Shown piece after piece: positions 37,244 to 46,900 of a DNA stretch of 64,000 bases. A program made the translations under genes and the position numbers. Where the stretch lies: the NCBI GenBank assembly GCA_030684835.1, contig JAUXWZ010000067.1, positions 1 to 64,000 on the forward strand, read 5' to 3'. The DNA is from Beijerinckiaceae bacterium. Lineage in GTDB: Bacteria; Pseudomonadota; Alphaproteobacteria; Rhizobiales; Beijerinckiaceae. The notes under the pieces were generated by a model. That model ran no database searches, had not been told where the DNA came from, and saw only the letters and a list, made by a program, of their open reading frames with translations. Each line of letters starts with the position of its first letter. Positions within the stretch are counted from its first letter, which is position 1.

Positions 37244-38551
37244 ATGCAGACAAATTTCAGCGCCGACCAGCTGGCCGATCCGCACATGCGCGAATCTGAA
37301 AAGATTTTGCGCAGCTGTGTGCATTGCGGTTTCTGCACGGCGACGTGCCCGACGTACCTGCTGTTGGGCGATGAACTCGATTCACCGCGTGGGCGCATCT
37401 ATCTCATCAAGGACATGCTCGAGAACGGCAAGCCCGCCACAAAAGAAGTCGTCAAGCATGTGGACAGATGCCTCTCGTGTTTGTCGTGCATGACGACATG
37501 CCCCTCTGGCGTGCACTACATGCATCTTGTCGATCACGCGCGCGCGCACATCGAGAAAACTTTTGTGCGTGGAATTGCTGACCGGTTGCTTCGCGCGCTA
37601 CTCGCCCATGTTTTGCCCTATCCGAAACGCTTCCGGCTTGCGCTTGCCAGCGCGAGGTTCGCGCGGCCGTTGCGTCATGTGTTCGCGCGCCTGCCTTCTG
37701 TAGGCCCACACATGGCGGCGATGCTGGAACTGGCGCCCAGGCGTTTCCCACGCCGGCAAATTACGGGGGCTGCTCCGGCCAATGCGAGCCGGCGCGTCAT
37801 CATGCTGGAGGGCTGCGCGCAGCCGCTTCTGGCGCCTTCAATCAACGCCGCCGCGCGGCGCGTGCTGGCGCGCGCGGGCGTTGAAGTCATGGACGCGCCG
37901 GGCGAGGGCTGCTGCGGCGCACTCGTTCATCACATGGGGCGCGAAGAACAGGCGCTCGGTTTTGCGCGGCGCAATGTGGACGCCTGGATCGCGCGCATGG
38001 ATCGCGACGGCGCCGAGGCCATCGTCGTCACGGCGTCCGGGTGCGGCACGACGATCAAGGATTACGGCTTCATGCTGCGTGAAGACGCCGCCTATGCGCA
38101 AAAGGCGCAGCGGGTTTCTGCGGCGACCAAGGACATCACGGAATATCTCTGCTCGCTGGATACGCTTGCTGTCGCGAGGCAGGACAAGATTGTGGTGGCC
38201 TATCACTCCGCCTGCTCCATGCAGCATGGCCAACAGATCCGCGACGAACCCAAGCGATTGCTGCGCGAGGCGGGCTTTGTTGTGCGCGACGTGCCGGAGG
38301 GCCACATCTGCTGCGGGTCCGCAGGCGTCTACAACATTCTCCAGCCAGAGATTGCGGGCCAGTTGCGGGCGCGCAAAGTGGCGAACGTCGAGCGCATGAA
38401 ACCTGCCATCATTGCGACCGGCAACATCGGCTGCATCACGCAAATCGGCGCGGGCACGGCGTTGCCAATCGCGCACACGGTAGAGTTGATCGACTGGGCG
38501 CAAGGGGGGCCCCTGCCCGTCGCGCTGGAAGAGTCTGGATTTTTGCGCTGA
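37244..38551 (+). CDS. glcF: Glycolate oxidase iron-sulfur subunit GlcF
   Basis: 435 aa; CVHCGFCTATCPTYLLLGDELDSPRGRIYLIK; CLSCLSCMTTCPSGVHYMHLVD. Confidence 0.95.
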   Translation: MQTNFSADQLADPHMRESEKILRSCVHCGFCTATCPTYLLLGDELDSPRGRIYLIKDMLENGKPATKEVVKHVDRCLSCLSCMTTCPSGVHYMHLVDHARAHIEKTFVRGIADRLLRALLAHVLPYPKRFRLALASARFARPLRHVFARLPSVGPHMAAMLELAPRRFPRRQITGAAPANASRRVIMLEGCAQPLLAPSINAAARRVLARAGVEVMDAPGEGCCGALVHHMGREEQALGFARRNVDAWIARMDRDGAEAIVVTASGCGTTIKDYGFMLREDAAYAQKAQRVSAATKDITEYLCSLDTLAVARQDKIVVAYHSACSMQHGQQIRDEPKRLLREAGFVVRDVPEGHICCGSAGVYNILQPEIAGQLRARKVANVERMKPAIIATGNIGCITQIGAGTALPIAHTVELIDWAQGGPLPVALEESGFLR

Positions 38552-38600
38552 CTTGTGGCGTTGTTCGCGCGCAAAAGGGCCGCGGGGGCCGGAGGTCGAG

Positions 38601-39797
38601 ATGGCTCGCAAAAGGCCTGCAAAGAAGAGCGTTGGCGCGAAGGCTGTAAAGAGCGCCGCAAAATCACGCGCAGCAAAGAAGGCCGCGCGCTCTGCGTCGA
38701 AATCGCCCGTCGCAGCGAAAAAGACAAAAGCTAAAGCCGACAAAAAGGCCATGGCGCCTCCGGCGAAGACGGCGCGCGCCGCCAAGGCACGGCGCACCGT
38801 GGCGGAGAAGGCCGCCAAGCGCACCGGCCCTGCAAAAACCAGCGCCACAAAGCTGGCCAAAACTGCTGTCAAGCCTGCCGCCAAATCTGCGCGCAAATCC
38901 TCGACTCACAAGTCGCTGCCAAGCACGCCCCCGCCGCGCAAGCCGGCGGAGGCGGCTCAGCCCTTGCCGACAGCGCGCCGCTCCGCGCCACGCATATCGG
39001 CTGGCCGCAGGGCTGACTCGCGCAAGGTGGCAGGTCGCGAGGCGCTCGCGAAAAATACGCTCGCCGTGCGCACTGCGCCAGCGCGCAAACCCACCAAAAA
39101 AAGCCCTGCGAAAAAGCGCCCCGCCAAGCGGGCGCCCGCACCCAAAGCAGCGGGCAAGACCGCACGCAGTCGCCTGACCCCGCGCGCGACGCAAACTCTC
39201 GCGCCGCCTGTGTTGCGCGACACAGCACGCCGCCGGGTCGTCAAACCGACGGCGCCGCGTCCCGAAAAGCCAGCCGCGCGCGTGCGGCGCGCGCCCTTTC
39301 GATTACACGCGTTAGGCGTGCGCGACGAACATCCCACCGATCGCGCGCAGATCAGCGCCCTTCTGAGCGCGGCGTTTGAGCGCCCTGATGAATCCGCCAA
39401 TGTCGAACGCGCCCGCACAAACGGGAACATCGTTTTGTCGCTCGTCGCAGAGTATGACAGCGAGATCGTCGGACACATCGCATTCGTGCGCGTCGAGGCG
39501 TTGATCGACGGCAAAGCCGTCAAGGCGGTTGAGCTCACGCCGCTTGCCGTAGCGCCATCGCGTCAGGGTCGCGGGATCGGTTCGGTGCTGGTGGGCGCAG
39601 GTCTTGAAGCTGCTCGCACGGCAGGGTTTGACGCAGTCTTTGTGGCTGGTGACTCAGCTTACTTTACCCGCTTCGGATTTTCGTCGCAGATCGCGAAGCT
39701 TTTCGAATCAGATGAGTTGGCGCGCCTTTCTGCCATTGAATTAAAGGCCGGCGCTCTGACCGGTGGGACGGGAACGCTTGCCCGCCCCCCTTCGTGA
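38601..39797 (+). CDS. Histone H1-like Lys/Ala-rich domain fused to YhbS-like GNAT N-acetyltransferase
   Basis: 398 aa from ATG 38601; about 230-aa basic AKK-rich tail, then LTPLAVAPSRQGRGIGSVLVGAGLEAARTAGFDAVFVAGDSAYFTRFGF. Confidence 0.85.
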   Translation: MARKRPAKKSVGAKAVKSAAKSRAAKKAARSASKSPVAAKKTKAKADKKAMAPPAKTARAAKARRTVAEKAAKRTGPAKTSATKLAKTAVKPAAKSARKSSTHKSLPSTPPPRKPAEAAQPLPTARRSAPRISAGRRADSRKVAGREALAKNTLAVRTAPARKPTKKSPAKKRPAKRAPAPKAAGKTARSRLTPRATQTLAPPVLRDTARRRVVKPTAPRPEKPAARVRRAPFRLHALGVRDEHPTDRAQISALLSAAFERPDESANVERARTNGNIVLSLVAEYDSEIVGHIAFVRVEALIDGKAVKAVELTPLAVAPSRQGRGIGSVLVGAGLEAARTAGFDAVFVAGDSAYFTRFGFSSQIAKLFESDELARLSAIELKAGALTGGTGTLARPPS

Positions 39798-39980
39798 GCC
39801 GCTGATCGCGCCTTAACCGCGTCAAAATTGTGACATCGGCGCCACAGACGTTTCACATAGTACTCACTCCTGACTCTATTGCACAAAGAGGCAGCACATT
39901 GCTCAACGCGTGACCTTGCTCAGCGTGATGGTGTGACTGCAAGGATGCGTCACTGAATTGAAGTGCTGACGGAGCAAAAA

Positions 39981-40775
39981 ATGTCCTTCAAGTATTCCAC
40001 GATCATCGCCGCTGCCTTTGCGGTTTCCGCGCCCGCATTCGCGGCTGATCTGCCGATCCGGGTCGCTGCCCCGGCCCCGGCCCCCGTGTTCACGATGTTC
40101 GAGTTCGCGGTTGGCGGCAAGCTGATGACGGATTACAATTTCCGCGGCATTTCGCAGTCTGATCGCGGCCCGGCCGTGACGGCTTACGCGGAAGGACGCA
40201 TCAACTTCAACGAGACCTTCCAGGGCTACGTCGGCGTGCAGGGCTGGTCCGTTAAGCTGCCGTCAGATCCCACCGCCGAAGTCGATATCTACGGCGGCGT
40301 TCGCGCCACGTTCGGTGCGCTCGCCCTCGACGTCGGCGTGATGCGCTACTGGTATCCGAGAGAAATTTTCAACACGGACTTCACGGAATTCTACGGCAAG
40401 GCCGCCTATACGTTCAACGAGACGTTCACGGTCGGCGCGAACCTGTTCTACACCAATAACTGGTTGCAGTCGGGCGCATCCGGCACCTATGCGGCCGCCA
40501 CTGCGAAGGTCGCCCTGCCATATGATTTCGCGGTCTCCGGCGAGGTCGGGCGGTACATGTTCGGCACCCCGAACTTCGGCGCGTTCGTGAGGGACTACAC
40601 CTACTGGAACGCTGGCGTCTCCTACACCTACAAGGTCGCCACGCTCGACCTGCGCTACCACGACACGACGCTCTCCAAGACCGAGTGTTTCTTCATGGCG
40701 GGCGCCACGAAGTGGTGCGGCCAGGCGTTCATCGCCACCCTTTCGTTCGACATCACGTCGAAGGATCTCAAGTAA
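39981..40775 (+). CDS. TorF family putative porin
   Basis: Signal peptide SFKYSTIIAAAFAVSAPAFAAD; GGKLMTDYNFRGISQSDRGPAVTAYAEGRINF. Confidence 0.9.
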   Translation: MSFKYSTIIAAAFAVSAPAFAADLPIRVAAPAPAPVFTMFEFAVGGKLMTDYNFRGISQSDRGPAVTAYAEGRINFNETFQGYVGVQGWSVKLPSDPTAEVDIYGGVRATFGALALDVGVMRYWYPREIFNTDFTEFYGKAAYTFNETFTVGANLFYTNNWLQSGASGTYAAATAKVALPYDFAVSGEVGRYMFGTPNFGAFVRDYTYWNAGVSYTYKVATLDLRYHDTTLSKTECFFMAGATKWCGQAFIATLSFDITSKDLK

Positions 40776-40800
40776 ATCATTCCGGTTTCCCGGATTGCGA

Positions 40801-40828
40801 GCGCCGCCCCTCCGGGCGGCGCTTTTTT
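40801..40828 (+). terminator. Rho-independent terminator after the TorF porin
   Basis: GCGCCGCCC-CTCC-GGGCGGCGC-TTTTTT. Confidence 0.9.
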
Positions 40829-40936
40829 GTTTGACGCTGCCGGGGTCGCGAAACCGACCATCAGCGGCTAACAATCGCCTCAGCAACGCGCCATATGTTC
40901 TGCGGCGCGATTGGAAACGCGCTCACGGAGGCGTAA

Positions 40937-41722
40937 ATGACACCGCAGGAACGCGAGCTGCTTGAAGGACTGTTTGCGCGTATTCGCGCCGCCCCGGCGG
41001 GGGCGCGTGACACCGAGGCGGATTCATTCATCACCGAACAGGTTCGGCAGATCCCGCACGCCGCCTATCTCCTGTCGCAGACGGTCATCGTGCAGGAAGA
41101 AGCGCTCAAGGCGGCAGCCGCGAAGATCGACGAATTGAACGCCCGCGTGGCCGATCTCGAAGACACGCAGCAAGCGCAACCATCCAGTTTCCTTGGCGGC
41201 GTAGGAAAGTCGGCCTTTAGCGGCGCCGAGCCGACCATTGCGACCGGTCGCGGCAGCGTCCCATCCGTCGGAGGATGGCGTTCGCAGGACCAGCAGATGC
41301 CCGAGCCTTCGCGCGCCGGGGGCATCAGCATGCCGAATGTCGCTCCTGCCGGGAGCCGGTGGACTCAACAGGGGCGCCCCCTCGCCGCAGCCCAGCAACC
41401 GCAGGCAGGGGGCGGATCATTCCTGAAAGGCGCGCTTGGCGCGGCGGCAGGCGTGGCAGGCGGCATGCTGCTGGCAAATTCGCTCAGCGGCCTGCTCAAG
41501 GGTTCCGACAATCCGCTGGGAATCGCGGACGCCAAGGCCGGTCAAAAGACCGAGTCTTCGGGCGGCGCAACGACGCCAGCCTCCGAACAGGACCGCCAGC
41601 CGTGGGGCGGCGCAGATTCGCGGGAGGACACATCAAGCGCCGAGGACGATGGTTTTGACGGCTCTGCGTTTGACAACGACGATCATGACGACGGCGACGG
41701 GGGCTGGTCCGACGATTTGTGA
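40937..41722 (+). CDS. DUF2076 domain-containing protein
   Basis: 261 aa; TPQERELLEGLFARIRAAP...DTEADSFITEQVRQIPHAAYLLSQTVIVQEEALKAA. Confidence 0.85.
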   Translation: MTPQERELLEGLFARIRAAPAGARDTEADSFITEQVRQIPHAAYLLSQTVIVQEEALKAAAAKIDELNARVADLEDTQQAQPSSFLGGVGKSAFSGAEPTIATGRGSVPSVGGWRSQDQQMPEPSRAGGISMPNVAPAGSRWTQQGRPLAAAQQPQAGGGSFLKGALGAAAGVAGGMLLANSLSGLLKGSDNPLGIADAKAGQKTESSGGATTPASEQDRQPWGGADSREDTSSAEDDGFDGSAFDNDDHDDGDGGWSDDL

Positions 41723-41723
41723 A

Positions 41724-41759
41724 TAAGAAAACGGCCGCTCGGATTTTCCGCAGCGGCCG
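41724..41759 (-). terminator. Rho-independent terminator downstream of the L,D-transpeptidase gene
   Basis: CGGCCGCT/AGCGGCCG stem; T-rich tract on the minus strand. Confidence 0.6.
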
Positions 41760-41799
41760 GTTGCTTCATGTGGAGACGCGAGCCTAGGGCTCGGTTCGT

Positions 41800-42690
41800 C
41801 TAAATCACGACAACTCTCGTGCCGACGTTGACGCGCTTGTAAAGATCGACGACGTCATCGTTCATCATACGAATGCAGCCTGACGAGACGTTTTGGCCGA
41901 TGGTCCAGGGCTCGTTGGTGCCGTGAATTCGATACAGAGACGATCCGAGATAGAGCGCGCGGGCGCCGAGCGGGTTCGCAGGGCCTCCCTTCATGAAGGT
42001 AGGCAGGTCCGGGCGGCGCTTGAGCATTTCGGCTGGCGGTCGCCAATCGGGCCACTCGGCCTTGCGCGTAACGGCCTTCACGCCTGCCCATTCGAAGCCG
42101 GGGCGGCCGACGCCGATCCCGTAGCGCATGGCGCGACCGTTTCCAAGCACGAGGTAAAGGTAACGGCTGGGCGTATCGACGATGATCGAGCCTGCTGCAT
42201 GACGACCAGCATAATCGACCTCCTGCCGCTCGAAGCGGGGATTAACCCGGCGCGACGGCATTGCAGCCGTGGGCGCAATAGCGGCCTGACGCGCCGGGGC
42301 CGCGCGCGGCGCGTATTCCACAGCTGGCGCGGGGGCGCCGTAGTTTCCGCGAAACCGCTGATAGGACGAGTCAGCGGGGGGCGTGTTGGTGACAGCAGCA
42401 CGAGGCGTGGGATCGCGGCCCGTCACCAGCAATTCGATGAACCCGCCGCCGTAGCCGCCCGAGTTGGCGGTCGCATACTGCTGGGCCTGCGGGGTGGGCT
42501 GACGCGCCACGGGCGCTGCGTTGACTGCGGGATGGCCGAGGTGCGCGCGACTTGGCGCGACGTCCCGGGAAAGCTGCGGCCCAACGCCGGCGAAGACAAT
42601 ATATTCCTGATTGGCGTGGGCGAGGCCCGCCGCGAAAATTCCTGCGGCGAGCGCCGCTACCGATACGCAATTACGCAACACCATGGACAC
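41800..42690 (-). CDS. L,D-transpeptidase (ErfK/YbiS/YcfS/YnhG family)
   Basis: 296 aa; signal peptide; LYRIHGTNEPWTIGQNVSSGCIRMMNDDVVDLY. Confidence 0.95.
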   Translation of the reverse strand: MSMVLRNCVSVAALAAGIFAAGLAHANQEYIVFAGVGPQLSRDVAPSRAHLGHPAVNAAPVARQPTPQAQQYATANSGGYGGGFIELLVTGRDPTPRAAVTNTPPADSSYQRFRGNYGAPAPAVEYAPRAAPARQAAIAPTAAMPSRRVNPRFERQEVDYAGRHAAGSIIVDTPSRYLYLVLGNGRAMRYGIGVGRPGFEWAGVKAVTRKAEWPDWRPPAEMLKRRPDLPTFMKGGPANPLGARALYLGSSLYRIHGTNEPWTIGQNVSSGCIRMMNDDVVDLYKRVNVGTRVVVI

Positions 42691-42856
42691 AGGCTCCTGT
42701 GGCCGCCAAGCGCCGGCGGCGCTTAGGACGAACGTGAGTCCGCTAATGATAGCGCATCGCAGCGTCAGGATGAGGGCGGAGCAAAACCTTGGTTAGCAGC
42801 TAATTATTTTCTAGTTTTAGCCGGTTAACCTAAAGCTTCTTAAGGTTGACAGAGCA

Positions 42857-44287
42857 TTACGCCCTGCGCGCAGCGACCTGTCGAATGGCCTGCAACAAGA
42901 TCGGGCGCAGGCCCGCGATGTTGAACATCATAATGAAAGCAACCATGATCACGCCGCCTGTTAAGACTTGCGTAGCCAGCGTGCCCACGCCCGGCGTCCA
43001 ATCGCGCATCGGCAACAGCGCCAGCGTCATAACGGCGACGCCGACCGCCGCATAAAACAGATGTAGCAAGGCGGGACGCTTGGCGCCGGCAACAAACGAC
43101 AGACCGACAAGGCAGAAGAACGCCGCCGCGTAGGCGACGGACTGCGCAATGGGGATCGTGCTGGGCTGCGAGGAACTGGCCATTAAAAACAACAGAAGCG
43201 CATTCACCGCAAAGCCGACAAATGCAGCGGCGACGATGACTCTCGTATTTTTCTGTATTTGAAACACCGCATTGATCGCGTATGTCGCCATGCCCTGACA
43301 ATACAGGCCCGGGAGCAGCAGTTCGAGATAAGCGGCGAAGTGTCCACGGAAACTGGGCGGCGCCAGCAGTGCTTCGATACTCGGCAAGATAAGCCAAAAA
43401 CCGACAGCGGCCGGCGTGAGGATAGTGAAAACAACGGTCAGATTGCGCGCAACCTGCTCCTGCGCGGCGTGCCGACCATGGTGCTCATCGGCCTTGACCG
43501 CGAGTTGAAAAAGCAACGCGTCCAGCGCGGTGCCGACTGCGCCAATGAGCCGCCCGCCAAGATCGCTGGCCAGCGAGAAATATCCCGTCTCGGCGAACCC
43601 GTACCAGCGCATCATCAGGTAGCGGTTGATCAGCGAGATGCCGGCGTAAAGCACATTGGCGACGACGATGGGCATCGCGTAATGCGCGCAATCCAGCGCG
43701 ATGCTGCGCTTGCCGCCGCGAAACCGATTTATCTCAAGACGCCAGGCTCGCGAGGCGAACACGACTGATCCCGCCATTGAAACGCACGCGCCCACCAGCG
43801 CCGCAAAGGCGGAGCCCGTGAGGAACGCGGCGCCGACCGTCAGCGTGATCGCCATCACGTTCTTGATGAGCATGAGCCGCGCATAGGCGCGGTCGAGAAA
43901 CTGGGCGCGCAACAGGGCGGAGCGGTAGTCGAAAAGCCCGTTGGCGATGGACGCCGCGATTGCGACGCCAAACAGCGCGCGAGAGGGCGGCAGATCAATG
44001 CCCGACAACAGCACGGCCGCCGCAAGAACGGACAGGCAGACTGACATAATCACGAGGCTGAAATCGAGCGTCGGCGCCAATTCCGGCCGGTTTGCATGCG
44101 CCGCGCCGGAGAAAAAGCGCAGCGCGGACAATCGGATCCAGTCCAGCACGAGACTTTGCGTCATCGCGCCTATGGCGAGCGCAAGCGCGAAGCGGCCGAA
44201 CTCGGCTGGCCCCAGGAAATAAGCGACCAGAAGCCCGAGAAAGAAATTAAAAATCGTATTCAACAGAAACGCGGCAAGCACCGTCAT
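42857..44287 (-). CDS. Oligosaccharide flippase/polysaccharide export protein (MOP superfamily)
   Basis: 476 aa; polytopic; FLGPAEFGRFALALAIGAMTQSLVLDWIRLSALRFF. Confidence 0.85.
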   Translation of the reverse strand: MTVLAAFLLNTIFNFFLGLLVAYFLGPAEFGRFALALAIGAMTQSLVLDWIRLSALRFFSGAAHANRPELAPTLDFSLVIMSVCLSVLAAAVLLSGIDLPPSRALFGVAIAASIANGLFDYRSALLRAQFLDRAYARLMLIKNVMAITLTVGAAFLTGSAFAALVGACVSMAGSVVFASRAWRLEINRFRGGKRSIALDCAHYAMPIVVANVLYAGISLINRYLMMRWYGFAETGYFSLASDLGGRLIGAVGTALDALLFQLAVKADEHHGRHAAQEQVARNLTVVFTILTPAAVGFWLILPSIEALLAPPSFRGHFAAYLELLLPGLYCQGMATYAINAVFQIQKNTRVIVAAAFVGFAVNALLLFLMASSSQPSTIPIAQSVAYAAAFFCLVGLSFVAGAKRPALLHLFYAAVGVAVMTLALLPMRDWTPGVGTLATQVLTGGVIMVAFIMMFNIAGLRPILLQAIRQVAARRA

Positions 44288-44495
44288 GGGCGACCTCCGG
44301 GCCGCCCTTCGCTTCTACTGGTCTTGGGTCGACTCACCGGTGTCCGCCTTGCTTCACGCTGTCGACTCGATCAAGCGTCACTCTCTTAAAGTCAAGCCAT
44401 GGCTGACTTGCGCGATGTACAATGGCAGCTAATGTCCAATGCAACCTTGCCGAAGGGTGTTAACGAAGCCTTTGGCCAAACGATGGGGAGCGGGA

Positions 44496-45266
44496 ATGAG
44501 CGAGCCGGTGGACCAAGTCCTTGATGTGCAGGGCGTGCAGATCAGAGTTCAGCAGGCCGGGTCCGGCGCGCCTCTCCTCTTTCTGCATGGCGCGGGCGGG
44601 CGAAACTGGACCGCCCTGCACCGTCGGCTTTCCAATAACTTTCGCGTGATCGCTCCAGAGCATCCCGGGTTCGGCCGATCCCCCATTCCCGAATGGATGA
44701 ACAGCGTTGGCGACCTCGCATTCTTCTATCTCGACCTCATGGAGGCGATGGATCTGCAAGGCGTCCACCTTGCGGGCCATTCTCTGGGAGGGTGGACCGC
44801 GGGCGAGATCGCCATCCGCAACACGTCGCGCCTCGCCTCGTTGACGCTTATGGCGCCTGCCGGCGTGGCCGTTCCCGAGGCGCCATTCGGCGACATTTTC
44901 CTGTGGTCGACGGAACAAGCGACGCGCGCCCAGTTTTTCGATCAGGCGCTGGCTGAAAAGCGCCTTGCCGCGCCTGCCGACCTTGATCTTGTTCTCCACA
45001 ATAAAACCGCCGTCGCCCGTCTGGCGTGGAGCCCGCGTCTTTCCAACCCGCAATTGCCCTACTGGCTACACCGGATCGACAAACCAACGCTGTTCGTGTG
45101 GGGCCGCGAAGATCGCATTGTTCCCTATGCGTGCGCGCAGCCCTGGCGAGCGCGCGTGCCGCAGAACCAGCTTGTCACCCTTGATGAATGTGGACACGCC
45201 ATCCACAACGAAAAGCCGGACGAAGCGGCTGATGCAATCATCTCGTTTCTGAAGACAGCGCCATGA
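44496..45266 (+). CDS. Alpha/beta hydrolase
   Basis: LLFLHGAGGRNWTALHRRL; LAGHSLGGWTAGEIA; WGREDRIVP; DECGHAIHNEKP. Confidence 0.95.
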   Translation: MSEPVDQVLDVQGVQIRVQQAGSGAPLLFLHGAGGRNWTALHRRLSNNFRVIAPEHPGFGRSPIPEWMNSVGDLAFFYLDLMEAMDLQGVHLAGHSLGGWTAGEIAIRNTSRLASLTLMAPAGVAVPEAPFGDIFLWSTEQATRAQFFDQALAEKRLAAPADLDLVLHNKTAVARLAWSPRLSNPQLPYWLHRIDKPTLFVWGREDRIVPYACAQPWRARVPQNQLVTLDECGHAIHNEKPDEAADAIISFLKTAP

Positions 45267-46414
45267 AGCTCTTCTTCTTCCACCTGATGCCTTACGCCGA
45301 TCTGGATCTGTCCTACGCGCAGAAACATGACACCGCGTGGGTGACGCTGCCCAATTCATATTTCGACCCTGCGCATGGCAAGCCAAGTTATGATCGCTAC
45401 ATCCGCGAGTTGGAACTTGCCGACGAACTAGGATTCGACGGCATTTGCGTAAACGAACATCATCAGACCGCCTATGGTTTGATGCCTGCGCCGAACCTGA
45501 TTGCCGCCGCGCTGGCGCGCACAACCAAGCGTGCGAAAATCGCCGTGCTGGGACGCGCGCTGCCGCTCGTCAACAATCCGGTGAACATTGCGGAAGAATT
45601 CGCGATGCTGGATCAGATGTCCGGCGGGCGCCTGATCGCGGGCTTTGTGCGCGGCATAGGCTCGGAATATTTCGCATCAGCCGTTAACCCGACATATTCG
45701 CACGAACGCTTCTACGAAGCGCACGATCTCATCTTGCAAGCGTGGACGCGCGAGGGACCGTTTCGATTTCAAGGTAAGCATTATCAGTTCGACTACGTGA
45801 ATTTGTGGCCTCGTCCGCTGCAATCGCCGCATCCGCCGGTGTGGATTCCCTCGCAGGGAAGTCGCGAGACCATCGAATGGTGCGCAGCAGCTGCGCGCAA
45901 ATACACGTATCTGCAAACCTTCTCGCCCATTGCGCTCGCACAGAAGAATTTCGATTTGTATCGCGAGATCGCCGCGAACGACGGCTATGAAGCCAGCCCT
46001 CAACAATTGGGCTGGGCTGTGCCCACTTATGTCGCGGAAACGGACGACATCGCGCGGCGTGAATTGAAGCCGCATGTGGAAGCTTTCTTCAATCGCTTCC
46101 TGCGCTTTCCTCTCGAGATGCGATTGCCGCCGGGCTATTCATCCGTTGCTTCAACGAAACATCTCATCGAGACGAAATTTGCCGTGCGCTCATCGGATCA
46201 GACGATCGATTCGCTCATTGAGCTGGGCATGGTGGTGTGCGGCTCGGCCGCCACCGTTCGCGATACATTTCTGCACCGTCAGAAAACAATGGGATTCGGC
46301 AATCTCATCGCCATGATGCAGATCGCGACGCAGCCTGCCGAGCAAACCGAGAAAAGTCTGCGGCTTTTCGCAGCAGACGTCGCACCGCATCTGAGACGCG
46401 CGGGCGTGGATTGA
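45263..46414 (+). CDS. LLM class flavin-dependent oxidoreductase
   Basis: 383 aa; ELADELGFDGICVNEHHQTAYGLMPAPNLIAAALARTTKRAKIAVLGRALPLVNNPVNIAEEFAMLDQMSGGRLIAGFVRG. Confidence 0.95.
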   Translation: MKLFFFHLMPYADLDLSYAQKHDTAWVTLPNSYFDPAHGKPSYDRYIRELELADELGFDGICVNEHHQTAYGLMPAPNLIAAALARTTKRAKIAVLGRALPLVNNPVNIAEEFAMLDQMSGGRLIAGFVRGIGSEYFASAVNPTYSHERFYEAHDLILQAWTREGPFRFQGKHYQFDYVNLWPRPLQSPHPPVWIPSQGSRETIEWCAAAARKYTYLQTFSPIALAQKNFDLYREIAANDGYEASPQQLGWAVPTYVAETDDIARRELKPHVEAFFNRFLRFPLEMRLPPGYSSVASTKHLIETKFAVRSSDQTIDSLIELGMVVCGSAATVRDTFLHRQKTMGFGNLIAMMQIATQPAEQTEKSLRLFAADVAPHLRRAGVD

Positions 46415-46507
46415 TTGCACGCGCCGCGGAATTGTCGCATTGCGCGTGCATCCCGGCGGCATGAACGACTTATCGAGTGAGATTCTCGCCAGAAAAGCGC
46501 GAACGCC

Positions 46508-46900
46508 GTGAAGGGGCGCGCAATTCCTGTTCTGCCGTCGCGCGACACACGGCGCACGCTGGCGTTTTATCAACGCCTCGGGTTTTCAAGCGCGGGCGCG
46601 GACGAATGGCCGGACGATTATCTCGTTCTGCGCGCGGGTGAAATCGAGCTGCATTTTTTTCGGTGGGATGATCTCGACCCGCACGCGTCAGCCGCACTGT
46701 GCCATTTGCGCGTGCCCGACACTGATGCGCTACATCGACTTTGGGCTCCGCTGCATTTGCCAAGCGAAGGCGTGCCGCGCATGTCGCGCGTGAATGGCAC
46801 GCCCTGGGGCATGCGTCAGTTCGCGCTGGTCGATCCCGACGGCAATTGCCTGAGCTGCTGCCACATGGCGCACGAACTCACATCCGCAGAACCGGCTTGA
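46508..46900 (+). CDS. VOC family (glyoxalase/bleomycin resistance-like) protein
   Basis: 130 aa; AIPVLPSRDTRRTLAFYQRLGFSS...ELHFFRWDD. Confidence 0.9.
   Translation: MKGRAIPVLPSRDTRRTLAFYQRLGFSSAGADEWPDDYLVLRAGEIELHFFRWDDLDPHASAALCHLRVPDTDALHRLWAPLHLPSEGVPRMSRVNGTPWGMRQFALVDPDGNCLSCCHMAHELTSAEPA

Noticed and set aside
37838-38896. 352-aa minus-strand ORF
   Set aside because: Antisense to glcF and the basic-tail GNAT gene; its low-complexity sequence reflects the AKK-rich tail read backwards.
46878-46900. Overlap of VOC and alcohol dehydrogenase genes
   Set aside because: A 23-bp convergent 3' overlap is common in compact genomes and needs no special explanation.
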